The notes under the pieces were generated by a model. The model was not told where the DNA came from. It ran no database searches and worked only from the letters and a program-made list of their open reading frames with translations. Of a stretch of 64,000 nt of DNA, positions 43,001-57,300 are shown one piece after another (the first letter of the stretch is position 1; every line of letters begins with the position of its first letter). Location of the stretch: contig NC_086352.1 in NCBI RefSeq assembly GCF_036324505.1, forward strand, positions 33,288,358-33,352,357, read 5' to 3'. The position numbers and the translations under genes were made by a program. The stretch comes from Eleginops maclovinus. Its lineage: Eukaryota > Chordata > Actinopteri > Perciformes > Eleginopidae.

Positions 43001-45288
43001 CGGGCTCTTTAAAACGGAGTCCTCCTGTTCCCATAAATCACACTGGACATTGAGAGGGTTAAGAGGCTATTGGGGTGGATAAGGAGGGGTGGGGGGATGG
43101 GGAGGGGACCTCTGTGTGGCGGTAGTGGAGCCTCATGGGAAGTGCAGACAACACCCCAACCCCCCACTCCCAGTCCCTGCAGCATGCCCGGCATTCTACA
43201 ACCCCCTGTACTCTGGGCAACAGGCAGAAATAGACACTGGAGGGAAACTCGACCCCACACAGGATGGTATTCCAAGCAATTTCAGAGTTTCACCTTCGTT
43301 TCTGTGTCGCCCCTACCCGTTGAGCGCCATTTAGTACGTTGATTCCTGCCTTGCAACACATTGTCTCATATTAATATGAACACTGTCAGGCAGCAGAAGT
43401 AGCACTCTCTTTAGGGACAGCTGGCTGTAGGAAACATGATAACACCGGCCAATGTGTTTAGACATTTTTCCTGGAGTGGAATGTGTGACAACAAATGCAG
43501 TAGTTGAATGAGCAACAGATGGTTGGATAATCTCTTTGGCATATGAGGCCAAAAATATAATCAGTCAGTGAGAAAAGGGCAGGTACATCTGCCGTGTTAT
43601 GCTGTGTTAGACTTAAAGGTCTCCTATTATGCTCTATTTGAACAATATATTGTAGGGCCATATCTCTACAAAACTTATCTGTGAAGTGTTTTGCTCAAAA
43701 TACCAAACAGATCCCCCATTGTAGCATGCCTCATCCTCCTCTATTTCAGCCCTGTTCCTGAAGTGCAGATTTTGTGACTGTAGCTTTAAATTTGAGCTGA
43801 GCTGAAGCTGGCCACGGAGCGTCATGCAGCTCTCTCTCCTCTGTGAAAGTGTTCTACCGGGAGATACTGATACACGTAGTGCATTGTTTCTGATAAGGCA
43901 CATAGCTTGTTCTTTCTTCAGTGTTTACTGCTAGATAAATGCCATTATATAACAACAACTCTAAGTCCCTCCTGCAGACATCCTTCTGAATACACAGACA
44001 CACAGAGGTGCTGCGAGGGGGATTCAGCTCGCGACTGTATATTGCGGATGCTAGTTTGGGACATGTCACGTTGGCGGGACGTTACCAGGAGTTCAATGTA
44101 AAGCCAGCCCACATTTAGTTTTTGGCGTCCTATCGGCAGCAAATCTGGATCAGCTGGTTTTAGAGATGTGGGTAAGGAGGAAAAGAGGGAGGGTTGTATT
44201 TTAGAACACTTTGTGAGTCTCCTTACACACCGGGGACACATAGTTATGGATAAAAGCAAAAAACACATTTAACATAATAGAAGACCTTTAAGCCTTTGAA
44301 TGACCAACATAAGAATAGCGTTAGTGTACGTCATGGTTGTAAGCGTGTCCTCTGGCCTCTCAGTTTTAACTTTCTTACTGAAGGTCTTTGTCACACCGGA
44401 CATTATGACTGCTGTTGTGTTTCTTTTAAAGAACTAGTTATCCATAGTGTTGAATCCACGCACAATACCAGGGTTCTGTTAGTGCCTAAAGTTTAAAAAC
44501 GGTGTCTGCTGTCATACAGGACAAGAGGAAGCTGTAAGAACAAAGTGTTTTGTAATTAAAACATTTATTGAACTTATTGTTTCAGTTCTACCCAACCAGT
44601 CAATTGCAAAACTGTCATTTGAAACTAACATTTTGACTACTAACTTAAGATTTTCATTAAACTTTCTGTGATTCTCTAGTGATTCTGAAAAAGTCCATGC
44701 TGCCGGTCCCTGTGACTCAAACCTCCCACATAACATATTTATAGCTCAAAGACTGTCTCATGAATTTGTGATCAGTTTATGTTTTTACTTTCTCTTAGCA
44801 ACCGCCAGCTTGTATATGTGTTTGTGAGTCCTTTAGGGAGTAGCGAACACAGGACCGGGCCAGCAGTTTGGCGTGCTGCTCCTCGGTCACATCTTCTAGG
44901 TATTTTATTTAAGTTAGAAATTCCAGTATCGTAAAAACAGGCTGTTATTGGTTGCCTTTCTCTCAGATGGAATTTTTCCCAAGACTTTTTTGATTAGTTT
45001 TTTCCCCTGAAGTTCGGCCAGACCTCTCCCCCAGTGCTGACACGGCACTAAAACCAAGTGGAGATAGCTGTAGCAATGTGAGACTACACCACGCGAAGCA
45101 TAACACGTCATGGATTTCAACCTTGTTCTGTCTGGGCACTCCCTCTATTCATCATTTAGATATAAACGCTGTAAATGAAAGCCTTGCGTGAATCTGTTTA
45201 AATCTGGATAAACCTTCATGCATGTCATTGACGAGTCAGTGGTAATTCAGGGGTAACGAGGAGTTGTGGTTCACTTTAAAAAAGTGAG

Positions 45289-45323
<35 letters not shown>

Positions 45324-48300
45324 CTGTTGAGAATCTGCACTCCTCCAGTTATGGTGTTGATCTGGTTGCCGGGCAGCAACTGGCCTCAGCCCTGGAATGG
45401 ACCTCACTAAGAGAAGAGGAGGAGGAGGGGGCAGGGGCGGGAGGATCGGCCTGTTTTGGTTCAACTCTTTTCACAGGAACTAGTTTAATTTAGATATTCT
45501 GTTTCGCCACATTCTCTAAGTTCTGAAGCATGACCTTTATTAAATATACCCGCCCATGTGCAACAGAGGGGTGACCGTGGGGGGGGGTTATTTCACAGCC
45601 GCTGTGGTGCTTGTTCCTGTGTGCCCGGCTGAGGTATATGCTAACTCCGGTTATATTTAGGATTTCTTTGTACTGGGCCAAACAAAAGGGCTTAGGAAGG
45701 CTTATGTCAATGTAAAGCACCCTGAAGAAGCAATGCAAAGTTATACCTCGCAGTCTGTGCTCGGCTTCCCCAAGGAAATTGGTTGGAAGTTGAAGAATGG
45801 AAACAAATTGAACAAAAGGTTTCACAGATGTTAGCTGTTGCAGTGTTTGCCTCAAATGTACTCTCAAGGAATCGCTAGCCTCCTAAAAAAAGACCACAAT
45901 AACTTAAAGGAGTAGTTTGAACATTTGAGAAAACCCTTTATCCCTTGGTATGATGAAATGATTAACGTTTCTGTATTACCACTGATCTAGTTTCTTCAGT
46001 CAAGACACAAACGAAAAGAGTTTTTCCAAAATTTCTATTCAACATCTGCCCTGCTCAACTCTCCCAAGAAGAGCACACGTTTTCGATTCTACAAACTACT
46101 ACAAACTAAGGATATCACAACATATTTTTAACCAGTCACACATCAGTCTATTGGTACGTTTGCCATGTTTAGTTTTCTTTACGGTAATTCACAAGCATGT
46201 GCATGTGTCCAACATCTCTCTCAGCATCTGTGAAAGCAGGTGAATGATTATGGAAAATGTTTCAGTTTAAAATGTATGCATGATCTAATTGGCTCTGATC
46301 AGCCTATACAGAGACAAACAGTTAAATTATCCAGAACAAATATCAGCTGATAATGATATCTGGCGGATCGATTGGAGGAACTTAATCATGGCCAGTGCAA
46401 AAATAAAAGGCATTTACATATTTAGAACACTTTATAGGTAACCATTTGGGCTGTTGAAAGCAACATTAACCAACACTGACACACTAAGTAAAGATTACAG
46501 AAAATCATATGCTGTGTTTCTAGTGAGCTTTAGTGGTTTGGGTGGATCCAGGCGCTTGCCTGGATCCACCCAAACCAGAAATGTCCACACTGCTAAATTG
46601 TCTCTGCCTTATTCATCTTGCAGAAGAAACCCAATCAAAATACCTATCCATAAATGTTTATGGCAACTGAGTAACGTATTTTCCAGTCACAATTAGAAGA
46701 TCACCTACTCTTCAATAGTCAGCTAAACAACAGCCCTGCTCATTTATTGTGTGAAATAGCTCCTCTGCTAATTTCCCACTAAAGGCCCCTGTGGTTTTAA
46801 GCTGTAAAAACCCAGCAGCTTTTATAGTGTTAATGGAAAAGTCTGCCAATTTGGGAAATAAACATCTTCACAATGACTCAGACGTTTGGATTAAAACTCA
46901 GATTGATACCACCCTGTTGTCTGTCGGTTTAATAATATTAGGCTACATCCAGCAGCTAGCTAATGAGATTAGCTCATTTAGAGTATACACACTTGAGAGT
47001 AGTATTAGTCATATTTGTATCAAATACTAGCAGACAGACCTGCTTTCTCTAAACTGTAAGGATCAAAATGAAAAGATAAATGACTGGCAGCTCATAGTTC
47101 TGTGATGAAACCTTGACTGGATCTGGAACAGGACTTTTGCTTCATTTTATTCAGTATGATGAATGTAAAAATAAGAAAGTCAATAAAAACTGATTCTACC
47201 TGCAAGGTGTGTTCATAAAACATGACAAAACACAGTGTTAGACGAAGATCATGACTCACAAATTGTTGTTATTTTTGATATTTTTCTATCAGGACTGACT
47301 TTATGATTTAGGATAACCTCATAAAGATGGTTTCATTTCAGTTATTTGTTTAATTAAAAAGGATTTAACTAATAAAGTTGATTGTCCTCTGTATAGAATG
47401 CATTACAACTATTTCTTTCTTAACAAAATGTCATGCAAAGTCATTCCAGTATGTTTCATTTGAATAGTTTTAAGCATATTTTAATTACTATCAGAACATC
47501 ATGACATGGCATTTTCATAATGCCTCACGCCAGTGCTCTGTAGTGAACAGGAGGAACTTCATGTGTTGTGTTGTGTGTTGCAGCTTACCGGGGGTGTTAT
47601 TCTGGGCGTGGCCCTGTGGTTGAGACATGACCCCAAGACCAGCAACTTGCTGGGGCTGGAGATTGATGGAAATCAGGCCCCCAGCACCTTCTACATCAGT
47701 ACGTATCTCATCTCTACCACAACTACTCTCTGCCTCTCTCTGCGCCTTCACACTGTCTCTGTCTGATGGGAAAACCTCAAACCCTAGCACACAGTCCTTT
47801 AATGTAGAGGCCTGTTGGGAAACTACTTCACGACTGAATCACACTTGGAAAATGGCGGTGTTTCTGGCATTTCAGCTGATCTACATTATTTCCACATGAC
47901 GACACTGCCCTTTGTCCACTAACCACACACAGCTAAATGTTACTCATTGGAAATATTCAAATGGAAATAATCTTTTATGTTATATTTTAGCCTAATTCCC
48001 ACTTTTTATTAGCTTGTGCCAGTATAATCAAGTTACTCTCAGTATATGATTTAGGGCTGTTCTCAAAATAGCAACAAATGCATCACACTCTCATATTAGG
48101 CAGTCAGACTACAGGATGTGACTTTGGCAAACATTTCAAAATAAAAGTTGACAGGTAATTAATCCCTGGCAGGTTATATGATCAGCCCGCTCTTAGAAAA
48201 CACATGTCAAAGCCAAACAAATAGAGTTCAACAGGTGTGAGAGGTCTGCGTTGAGGTTTCCCTAGAGAGACAGCAACACTGTTTTATGGAAACAGCCTTA

Positions 48301-51300
48301 TCATGAAGCCAGCAACCGTTCCTTTGAAGGTTTTAATGTACTTGATGTGCTGCAAGAGTGGGATGATATTTACCTGTAATAAAAGGTACCACAGTAATTA
48401 TTAATGGGCGCAATAAACGATGCTTCTTTAAGGCCCTCTGATAGAGATGAATTGGATATTCATTATTAATAACTTAAAGATATTAAAGCTCAATTACAAA
48501 ATCATACATGAAGGGCTGGGCAGTGATCCAATGTAAAATGAATCATCCCCCAATTGAATCGTGATGAAATCATGCCTTTGTAAAGTAATGATTTCATCAA
48601 ATAAGTCCGATATTATAAGATAATAACAAACACATACACTCATTACTCAAATGAGTGGTTTTACCCAAAACACTAAATTCAATATGATTAACACGTGGTC
48701 TTTAAATTTAAAAACATATCATCTAAAGGTTAACTTGAAATGATTGTTTATTTGGCCCAAAGTAAATGAGAAAACACATCTTAGTCAAGTTTTTAATTCA
48801 CACAATCGTAAAAAAACGAGCTAAAACCCCATAACTAGGAATGAATGAAAGTGGAATATTCTCAAAATAACTTCACAACATAACGACACTTACACAAATA
48901 TGATAGATTGTGAAACAGCCCTGTTAGAATTTCCCAGATATTAAGGTCATGTCTCCAAATTCCTGCAATTGTGCATTCAACACATAAAGTATCCTGTGAT
49001 ATCAAAGGAAGACGAAGCTTTCGTTGATTAAAGGACTTAAAAGATCACAGTATTGTTTTAAACACATACAGTACAGGACGCACAAAGCGGACCCTCAGTA
49101 ACCTGGACGTGAGGACATTAACGACGTGTGAAATATGTTAGGGTGGAGTTGGGCTGGCAAAGGTCACCAGCAGCTTGTGACCTGGACTAACAGAGGACAC
49201 ACCGCTCATCATATGACTGTTAAAAGCTCGCTTTCCATTATATAGTTAGCCGCTGTCACCTGTTGAACTCTACAAAGTAGCGTCCACATTTCTCCATCAG
49301 TTCCTCCAAACGGCCACAGCAACCTGAGTCATCTGCCTGGTGACAAAACGAGAGAAGATTTTCTGAGAAATTCAGAAATGGTTGTTCTGCCTCTATCCAA
49401 ACTGCAGCTACAGAAGAAAAGGAGGGTGTGTTTGAACATTGTTTTCTCCGTCCTCTGTGGCGGCATAGCTGTGGTCGTTCAATGCAAAAAGGGCTTACCA
49501 GTCGGAGAGGAACTACTTAGGGACTTTCTCCCAAACAGCCTCGATGATTACATCCTACCCATTACATAAAGCCTCCCTCTCATTGCTGAGGAGGGGAGAA
49601 AGAGCCTCGTCGGTATAGGAAAAAATTCCTCACTGGCCCTCCCTTCTTGTCCTCCTCATCGGCCCCACCCTCTTCCTCCCTTCTCCGTGAAAGTTTTCCT
49701 CTCCCTCTCTCCGCCTGCTTTCTTTCCACTGTTGCTCCCCCCTCGCTCGCCCATCTGGCTGTGGTTAGTGTTCGAGTCGCACTGTCTCACTTCTCCTTAT
49801 TTTTCCTTTAGTACTGCCCACCCTCCCTCTATCTCTGTCTGCCCTGTTTTCCCTCCCCCTTTGTCTTTATCCCCTGTTGCCAGGAACGTTTCAATATGGA
49901 GTCCTACATCTGCTTCTCTCCTTTCTCTCACCCAGACCCGCTCTCAGACATAATAACCCAATGGCGAACCTTCTTGCCTTTCTTCGAAATACACCAAGAT
50001 TTCAGTTTTCTAATAAAGTTTGTTCCCATAACGATCCAAATAAATACAGCAGTAATTAGTTAAGCTGAAAGGGACGTAGAGGAAGTTCCGGTTAAGTCAT
50101 ATTGTTGGATCACTAATCATTACATCTTTTCTGGTGTATTTATCACATTTCATGATAAAGGCAGTAAGAACTAATAGATACTTATTTTGGTTTTTGGTAC
50201 AAATGTTTTGATCAGAAAACAGACATGACTGACACTTTTGAGTCTGAAAACAGGAATCAGTAAATATGTATTAAATATGTTGTAATCTTGAATTAAGGAT
50301 GTAGAATTTATGCAAATATGGGACAAAACACAAGCAGTCAGAAGATCGAGACATTTATGTTTTTCAAATGATTTTAAGAGAGAGACAAATGGTATAACTG
50401 TCTCCTGTTAACATCCATTACAGTTAAGAGTAAGACATCAAACCATCCAATACAAAATTGTTGTGTAAAAGAACTGGTTGCAAAAAGAGATGCAATTGTG
50501 TAGAAGTCTATGACAAAATGTTCCAACTTCTCGCCTAATGTCTTACCCTCCGTGGAAGTGTTCCTAATGAGTTCATGGTCTCAATATTAAGTTTGAAGTC
50601 TTTTCTACAACATGATGTTTATTTTATACATGATGGTTAGATTTAGTGTTAAATAGAAGGATAGCAGGGTATGAATTATCGTATGGCTAGCTTATGATTG
50701 TTACAACTTTAAACAGTTCAGTGTGTTTCAGTTCAGTCATGAAATGTAATTAAGAGTTAAGTTTTGATTGGCGAAAAGTATGTTCAATGTTGGGTCTCAC
50801 TAAGCTAAACCCCTTTATTTCAAACCAAGAAGGCAATGGCCAAAAATCAATGATGGCGGCCAAAATGGCAAACGTGAGGCTTCAAAATGCCATGGGGACT
50901 GTCGGGGTTATTGGGTTTTTGTTAGTTTTATTTTGAAATGTATCTTCCTCCTTGTGTCTTGTCTGGTGTCACTTCCTGTGTTTGCCCTCCTGTGTCTGAT
51001 TGTCTCATTGTGTTCACCTGTTGCCTTTGTGTTCCTCCTCCCCTCCCCAGCTGTGTCTTGTCCTGTGATTACCCTTCTGTGTATTTAGTCTTGTCTTTCC
51101 TTTTTACTCCCTGTTCGTTCGTTCGCTTTCCCCATGGTCTGTATCTCACTTGTTCTCTCCATGTTTGTCTCAGTCATGCTCCCCTGTAGTATATGTTAGG
51201 TTATTTCTTGTTTAATTGTAATCGGCTTTTTGATCAAACCTTTTGGATTCCCTTTACTGCACTTGGGTCCTATGTCCCCAAGGGTTGGGGAAATAGGACC

Positions 51301-54300
51301 CAAGTGCAGTATAAACCTATATAGTTTATGTTTGTATTATGGTAAATAGTTATGGTAACTGTAGATTTTAGAATAAAAATTGAGAAATACATACATTCAG
51401 TTATGACTCAAGATCTACAACGTGATTATAGGATGTACAGTTGGACTCCTGTCTGTACTGGGTCAGGGCTAGTATTGTATTGAGTGCTTTAAAATGAGAA
51501 CAATTCAATGGGTGTGGTTCGTGCGTGTTTCAGGCGAGAGCGCATTGTTCGACAGTTCCCTTGCCTGATATTTAACCCATATTTGCAAACTTTTGTAACT
51601 CTTAATGTTTTGGCAGATAGTGGGTTATCCAAGCATAACAAAACCATTCTCGATCTTTGACAGAGAGTGGTCTTTCGTATAGAGAGAACAACCGAGGCAA
51701 GTGGAGCCTCAGGAAGTTACTACTTAAACTACATGACTCACTTTCCTGCTCAGCAGAAACACACATAGACTTGCTAAGATATTTGCTGTCACTGTCACAG
51801 TGAGTATTCCCAGAAGAGTTAACATGAAACCAACATGACACACCAAGGTATTTGTCACATAGCATGGGGACTTTACACATAACCAGTGGTTTGCAGCACC
51901 ACCCCACACAAATAGAGGCCGAGTCAGAGGAGAATCCCCTCTTTACAGAGAGGCAGGCTTTTTTTGAATCTAATAGACTTGTCCGGGAAAGGATGAAATT
52001 GAAACGTGTTCAACTATTAAGTCTTCCAGACTCGTGCTCCACATGTTTATCAGCTGAGAAGGGGTGAGAGGCTTTCAGTATCTAATTTTCCGGTTTAGAT
52101 TTAGATTCTTGGGGACCTTTTTAAAAATCAATTCTGGACTCGGTACAAAGGGGTTCCCTTTTTTCAGGATTTATTCCAGTCCACAGTGCACCAACAATGG
52201 GGATATGCCCATATTGTTATTTTTATTTTTGAACAACTTTATTTTTCAGTTTTTCACAAAAACAATATGTCCAAGATTCATGACAAAAGTAGCAAACCTT
52301 AATTGTTATTTTTTAAATGTTAATCCACAAAGGAAAACCAAAGACAAAACATACTGATTAAGACTTTACTTACGAACACCTAAAAAGGTGAATATGTTTT
52401 TCACTTTTGTAGTCAATTCTGAGTTAAAAAATAACACGTTCAAGTTATACGAAAATTTGAAATTCTGCCTGTAACAGAAATACAACTCTCAGGTCTGAGC
52501 TAGGGGCCTGATAAATTGTACACAAAATCAAAATTTTAGGCAAGACAGCAACAAAAGACTGAAGCATCTGTAGATATTGCTTAGCTACAAACCGTTCCGG
52601 ATTCCAGATTAATTTACTGTAATTAGAAAGGATTGATTAGTTCTGCTTTAAGGAGCCAGAAAGAATCAAAGGAATATCACATGACAGTGTAACACTTATT
52701 CTCTTAATGAGCACACTGTATGAACACAGGACTTTATGACGTCTATCCATTCCAGTATCAACCTTTTGGAACAGCCATTGTTTTTGACAACGAGTTCAAG
52801 ATGTCAGTGAGCCAAGGCATGATATTCATTGGTCCAAAACAATAAGGCTTTATACCAAATTAGCAAAAGGAAAAATCCAAAACTTGAAGCAGATTCTAAC
52901 TTTTAGTCTGCAGGGACGACTTGCTGTCTGTCCTTCAGTGTCCTCAAGGAAATTCCACCTCAAAGGTAATTTCAACTGATCGCAGTATTCATAATAATCC
53001 ACCAAAATACAACAGGGTAATGGAAAAAGTAGAAAGGAAGGCTTTCATTGTAGAATAAAAAATACTCGGTTGACTTCAACTAAATGGATCTGGGTAAAAT
53101 ATTTGGAGTTATATTAGCTCCATCACCTTAGGGAAATCCCACCTGAACTACACATTGTTTACAGCAGTGAGCGGATGAGAAAACACAATAAGCGAATTTC
53201 AAGAACATAGGTGGAAATATTTATTTAATGTTTGCTCATTATAAAACACAAATAGGTGTCTTTCAAAATACAGATATTCACATACAGCTCCGCGGAAAAT
53301 GAAGAGCCCACTCCACATGTTTCTTAAATCTTTATCTCTACGTATGTATGGCAGCCATTCCAGTGTTGAATTCCAACACAGAGAAATGTTGTCAGTAGTT
53401 CATAGAATACAATAAAATAAAAAATAATTGAACTCAAAGACAAACCTATAAATAGTAAAACAAGAGAAACTGATAATGCTGAAGTGGTCTCTTCATTTAT
53501 TCTGCGGCTATATAGCTAAAAATACCAGTAGACAAAGGAATTGAGATTTATGTGATATCATGTATGTTATTATTTATATATAACGTATGATAACTTGTGT
53601 CTTACAAGCACTTTTGATGAAGCATATTGACACATTAAGTAGCAAGCGTGTGAGGAATGAGTCTTTAAACGCAGAAATAAGTTATCAATTAACACATCCA
53701 GGTCTGGTTCAACTGTGTTTTTGGCTAGATGCCTGAAATAAGGTCTGTGGTTAACACAATCTTTATTTAAGATTATTCTACCACATTAAATACCTCAGTG
53801 AAAACCCCACTGGTGATGGTCTGAAGCCATAAAAACAGCGGTTGCTTACAAGAGACTCAATGAGACTGCTTAATGTCGAGCTTTAGCTTTAGCTTTAGCT
53901 TAGCAGTGCTGATGTGCAGCCATGCCCTCCAAATTGATTGATAGCCTTAAGTTAGCTTTTTACTTCTGGCAATTGCATTCAAGCCTCAAAAATTATACAA
54001 GTGGTGTTAATATGTGAATATGAATATCCGCAATACTCTCAAATCCAATGGAAGAATCCCAGTGCTTTTTGTCAAGGGCCCCCTGATGATGCCAACTTCC
54101 TCGTCCTACAAAAATACATTGTCACTCCAACACTCTATGGACGCTTTAAATCTGGTTTCTATTTATTACTTGTGAGTAGACCATGTTTTTTTAATGTGTA
54201 GCTTTAAAATTTGTAGTGATCTCAGCACACCTCAAGTCTTAATCCATCAGCTCCTCTTCGGACCATTCGATGCAGAATGCCTGGTGAGTGAGCAAAATGG

Positions 54301-57300
54301 AAGAGGATCCACGAGAAAATTAAATCAAGACAGACAGGAAAAGACATTTAAGTAAATGGAATTATTGAGCGCATAATTTCCAACATGGAAATGCATTAAA
54401 TGGAAAGGACAGATGGGTGGTGGCAGGAGAGGGAGAGTTTGAGAAGCCTCGGCAGCATCGGGAAGGCAGGGATGGAGGGACTGTGTCGGGCTGAAGAGCC
54501 ACAATATAGGAGATGGAGGGAGCACTTGGTCAGTCTCCAAGATATCGATTTATAAATTAGCCTTAGTGTGTGCGTGAGTGTCTCTGTGGCTAGAGGAGAG
54601 GTGGGGGATGGGGCATGTGAAGTACGGGACCAGTTAGTGGTCCACAATCAAATTATGTCTGAACTGACAAGCAGGAGTAATGATGCTGGGGCCCAAACAC
54701 AGAGAGCTGCACTCCCAGCCTCGCAGGAGAACAATAAGCACTGTATGCCACAGCACTCACTGGCATCAATATCAAGTACGCTGAAATATGATTTAGTTGG
54801 ACAAAATCAAGGCGGGCATTTGTGATTTATGGAGCCCCACAGAGCTCAATATTCATTACATTAAATTATCCTATTCCAAAAGTATCATTTATATAAATGT
54901 TGACATTTTTCTTTACTCTAGTTAGTATGTAATGAGTTCTACCTATCTTTATACAGTTTTAGTTATAAAGTTAATGTATTTGGTTTGATTGCTTTTCTGG
55001 CAGCATGATTTTTTGGAAAAAACAACTGGATTTTGATGAAACTTGACACCTTAAACCTTTTTTTTTAATGGTCAAGGGGGTTTGTTAAAATAAGTCATAT
55101 TGTATAGAAGTCTATGAGAACATGTACCTCTCATATGAATACCTGAGTAAACATTTTCCTGACAAGTTTCGGGTCTCAATTGCTAGTTTCAAATCCTCTT
55201 TTATACAGCGAGGTGGTGCTTTGTAAATGTTCACATTTAGAGTAAAATGTAGAACAGTGTGTTTCAGGGTGTGGCTACCTTGTTATTTAGCTTTATTCGG
55301 CACAAAAACACCACCGACAGCAGCACCTGTTTCATGTCCTGGATGAAAAATAATGTAGAGCATTCTGAGCAGGCGAGAAACAAGAAACAACTTCCTGTGA
55401 AAATGTCTCACTTTTATTCTACTGGCATAGAAACAAGATTGTGCCTTCTACTGTCCATCAGGCGTCACTGCAGGCCGGCAGGGATTCAAAGGGTGTGGAG
55501 GATGTTTCATAAGCCCAAAAGCCACAGCGAAGCCTTCCGGTGGTTTCCATTCTTGTCATAGCTCTTTGCAATAACTTGTTTGTCTCTAAAAAGCAGAAAC
55601 AGTGTCAAGTATAATGGCATCCCTGCAGTGTTCCTGCCTGCTCACTCAAATCCTTCAACGTTTTACTTTAAATATTAAGAAAGTCCACAAAAAACCAACG
55701 GACTCTAAAACCATCCAATATACAAAATCAACCTCCTCCTGATTAACACAGCTTTATTTCTGCAGGCCTAGCAACCTGAATAAATAAAAGCCGAAAAAAG
55801 ATCTAAAAACAAAACGAAAAAGAATGATATGAGATTTAAAGATTCTCCCAAACTAGAAAATAAAATATTCGCTTTATCTAAATTCATTCTCATATTAAAA
55901 GCTGACATCCAAGGGGAATGAAAAACATTACAACTTTTAATTATATACCTCACGTTCTTTTTTATTATTTAACATTTAATATATATAATTCTACCTGTTA
56001 ATGTTGTTGCCATGGATATTAATCAGTCATCTCTGTGTGTGTGTCTGTCCAGGTGTCCACATCCTGATTGCAGTGGGCGCGGTGATGATGGTGGTCGGCT
56101 TCCTTGGTTGCTATGGAGCCATTCAGGAGTCCCAGTGTTTGCTGGGAACGGTGAGTCACATGTGAAGGTTTTAATTTGTTGTAAATAGCGGCCGAAAAGG
56201 GACTCCAAACCAAATAGAAGATGCTTTTCACACATAGTTTTATGAGTTTTTTCAAATGTTCTATTTATAAAATATATTTGTGCCATTTTTGAAGGAACAT
56301 GCACTCACATATACGCACGTGTGCATTCACAATACTCACACTGCTCTGATTATCAGGTGGCGGTAACATGCAAGATATGTTTGTTAGTAAATGGATGTAA
56401 AGATCACTGGATTTGGAATACATTCAAAAGAGAAACAGCGATTGTAAATATAGCTTCATTTTTCTGGAGCGACTCCATGTGGCAGCTTTACCTTTGTAAA
56501 TCATAGATTCTAATTAATCCAATATGTTATCTGACTGCTTGAAGTGTAATGAGATGTTTCTGTCCTGCAGTTCTTCGCCTGCCTCGTCATCCTTTTCGCC
56601 TGCGAGGTTGCAGCTGGAATCTGGGGCTTCATGCACAAAGACACTGTAAGAATGCGAACACACAGAGGTTTACACATGCATGCTACATTCAGGTTCTTCA
56701 ATGAAAGAGTTAAATATTATAAAACGAATGATATATTTGTTATTTTGGTTTATTACTCCTGAATTGACAGGTTTAAGTAAGAGATTTTGAGGAGAAAATG
56801 CAATATAATATCACTGAACTTCCAGTTGGTTCCTCACATTACGCTGATGTTTTGTTGTACTACGTTTTCTAACTTGATTGTTTAAAAATGCAAATGAGAA
56901 TAATATAATCCTTTCTTTATTTGTAAAGCACACTTTAAAAACAACGTCATCTCAAGGTGCTGCACAATGCTATGAGGAGAAATTAAAATAAAATAAAAAG
57001 TAATGCAGGAAACATATTTAATCAAATACATGAAGACAAGTGAAGTCATTACAGGTGTTCAGCATTGGATAACTCATAACTATGTTATTGTATTTACATA
57101 TTAGATTAGATTGTATCACTCCTTTGAAAACACTGTCAAACAGTATATATTTTAAGGTTTCCTTCATTATGATTATATTTCTTATCCAAACATAGATTAC
57201 ATATTTCAGGCTCAATCTTTCTAATAAAAACAACTGGATGGAAATGCAGCCACTCACTGGGGGTGCTTTTGGTTCAACAGATTGTGCGTCAACAAGTCCA

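Larger units (their letters stand above)
37885..47583. other. cd81 intron 1
   Basis: 9.7-kb intron. Individually listed contents are the helicase-bearing element (38679-39438), direct repeats (39771-39973 and 40767-40975), TG repeats, a TTAA-flanked MITE (43613-44291) and a hairpin (46534-46577). The stretches 41000-43600, 44300-45290 and 47050-47580 show nothing I recognise. 45904-46000 (TTAAAGGAGTAGTTTGAACA) and 46840-47000 look like pieces of a common fish repeat. Confidence 0.5.
47699..56052. other. cd81 intron 2
   Basis: 8.4-kb intron. It holds repeat copies B and C, a nested inverted repeat at 51255-51311, a pyrimidine-rich block (49640-49900), a C/T-rich block (50940-51180) and an (AGCTTT)n run at 53879-53902. 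No exon or RNA gene was seen. Confidence 0.5.

Noticed and set aside
49687..49953. Ser/Pro/Leu-rich open frame
   Set aside because: Product of a pyrimidine-rich tract in cd81 intron 2; no homology or splice support.
50895..51250. Possible solo LTR ending at the nested inverted repeat
   Set aside because: C/T-rich composition is suggestive, but no TG..CA ends, target duplication or second copy could be shown.
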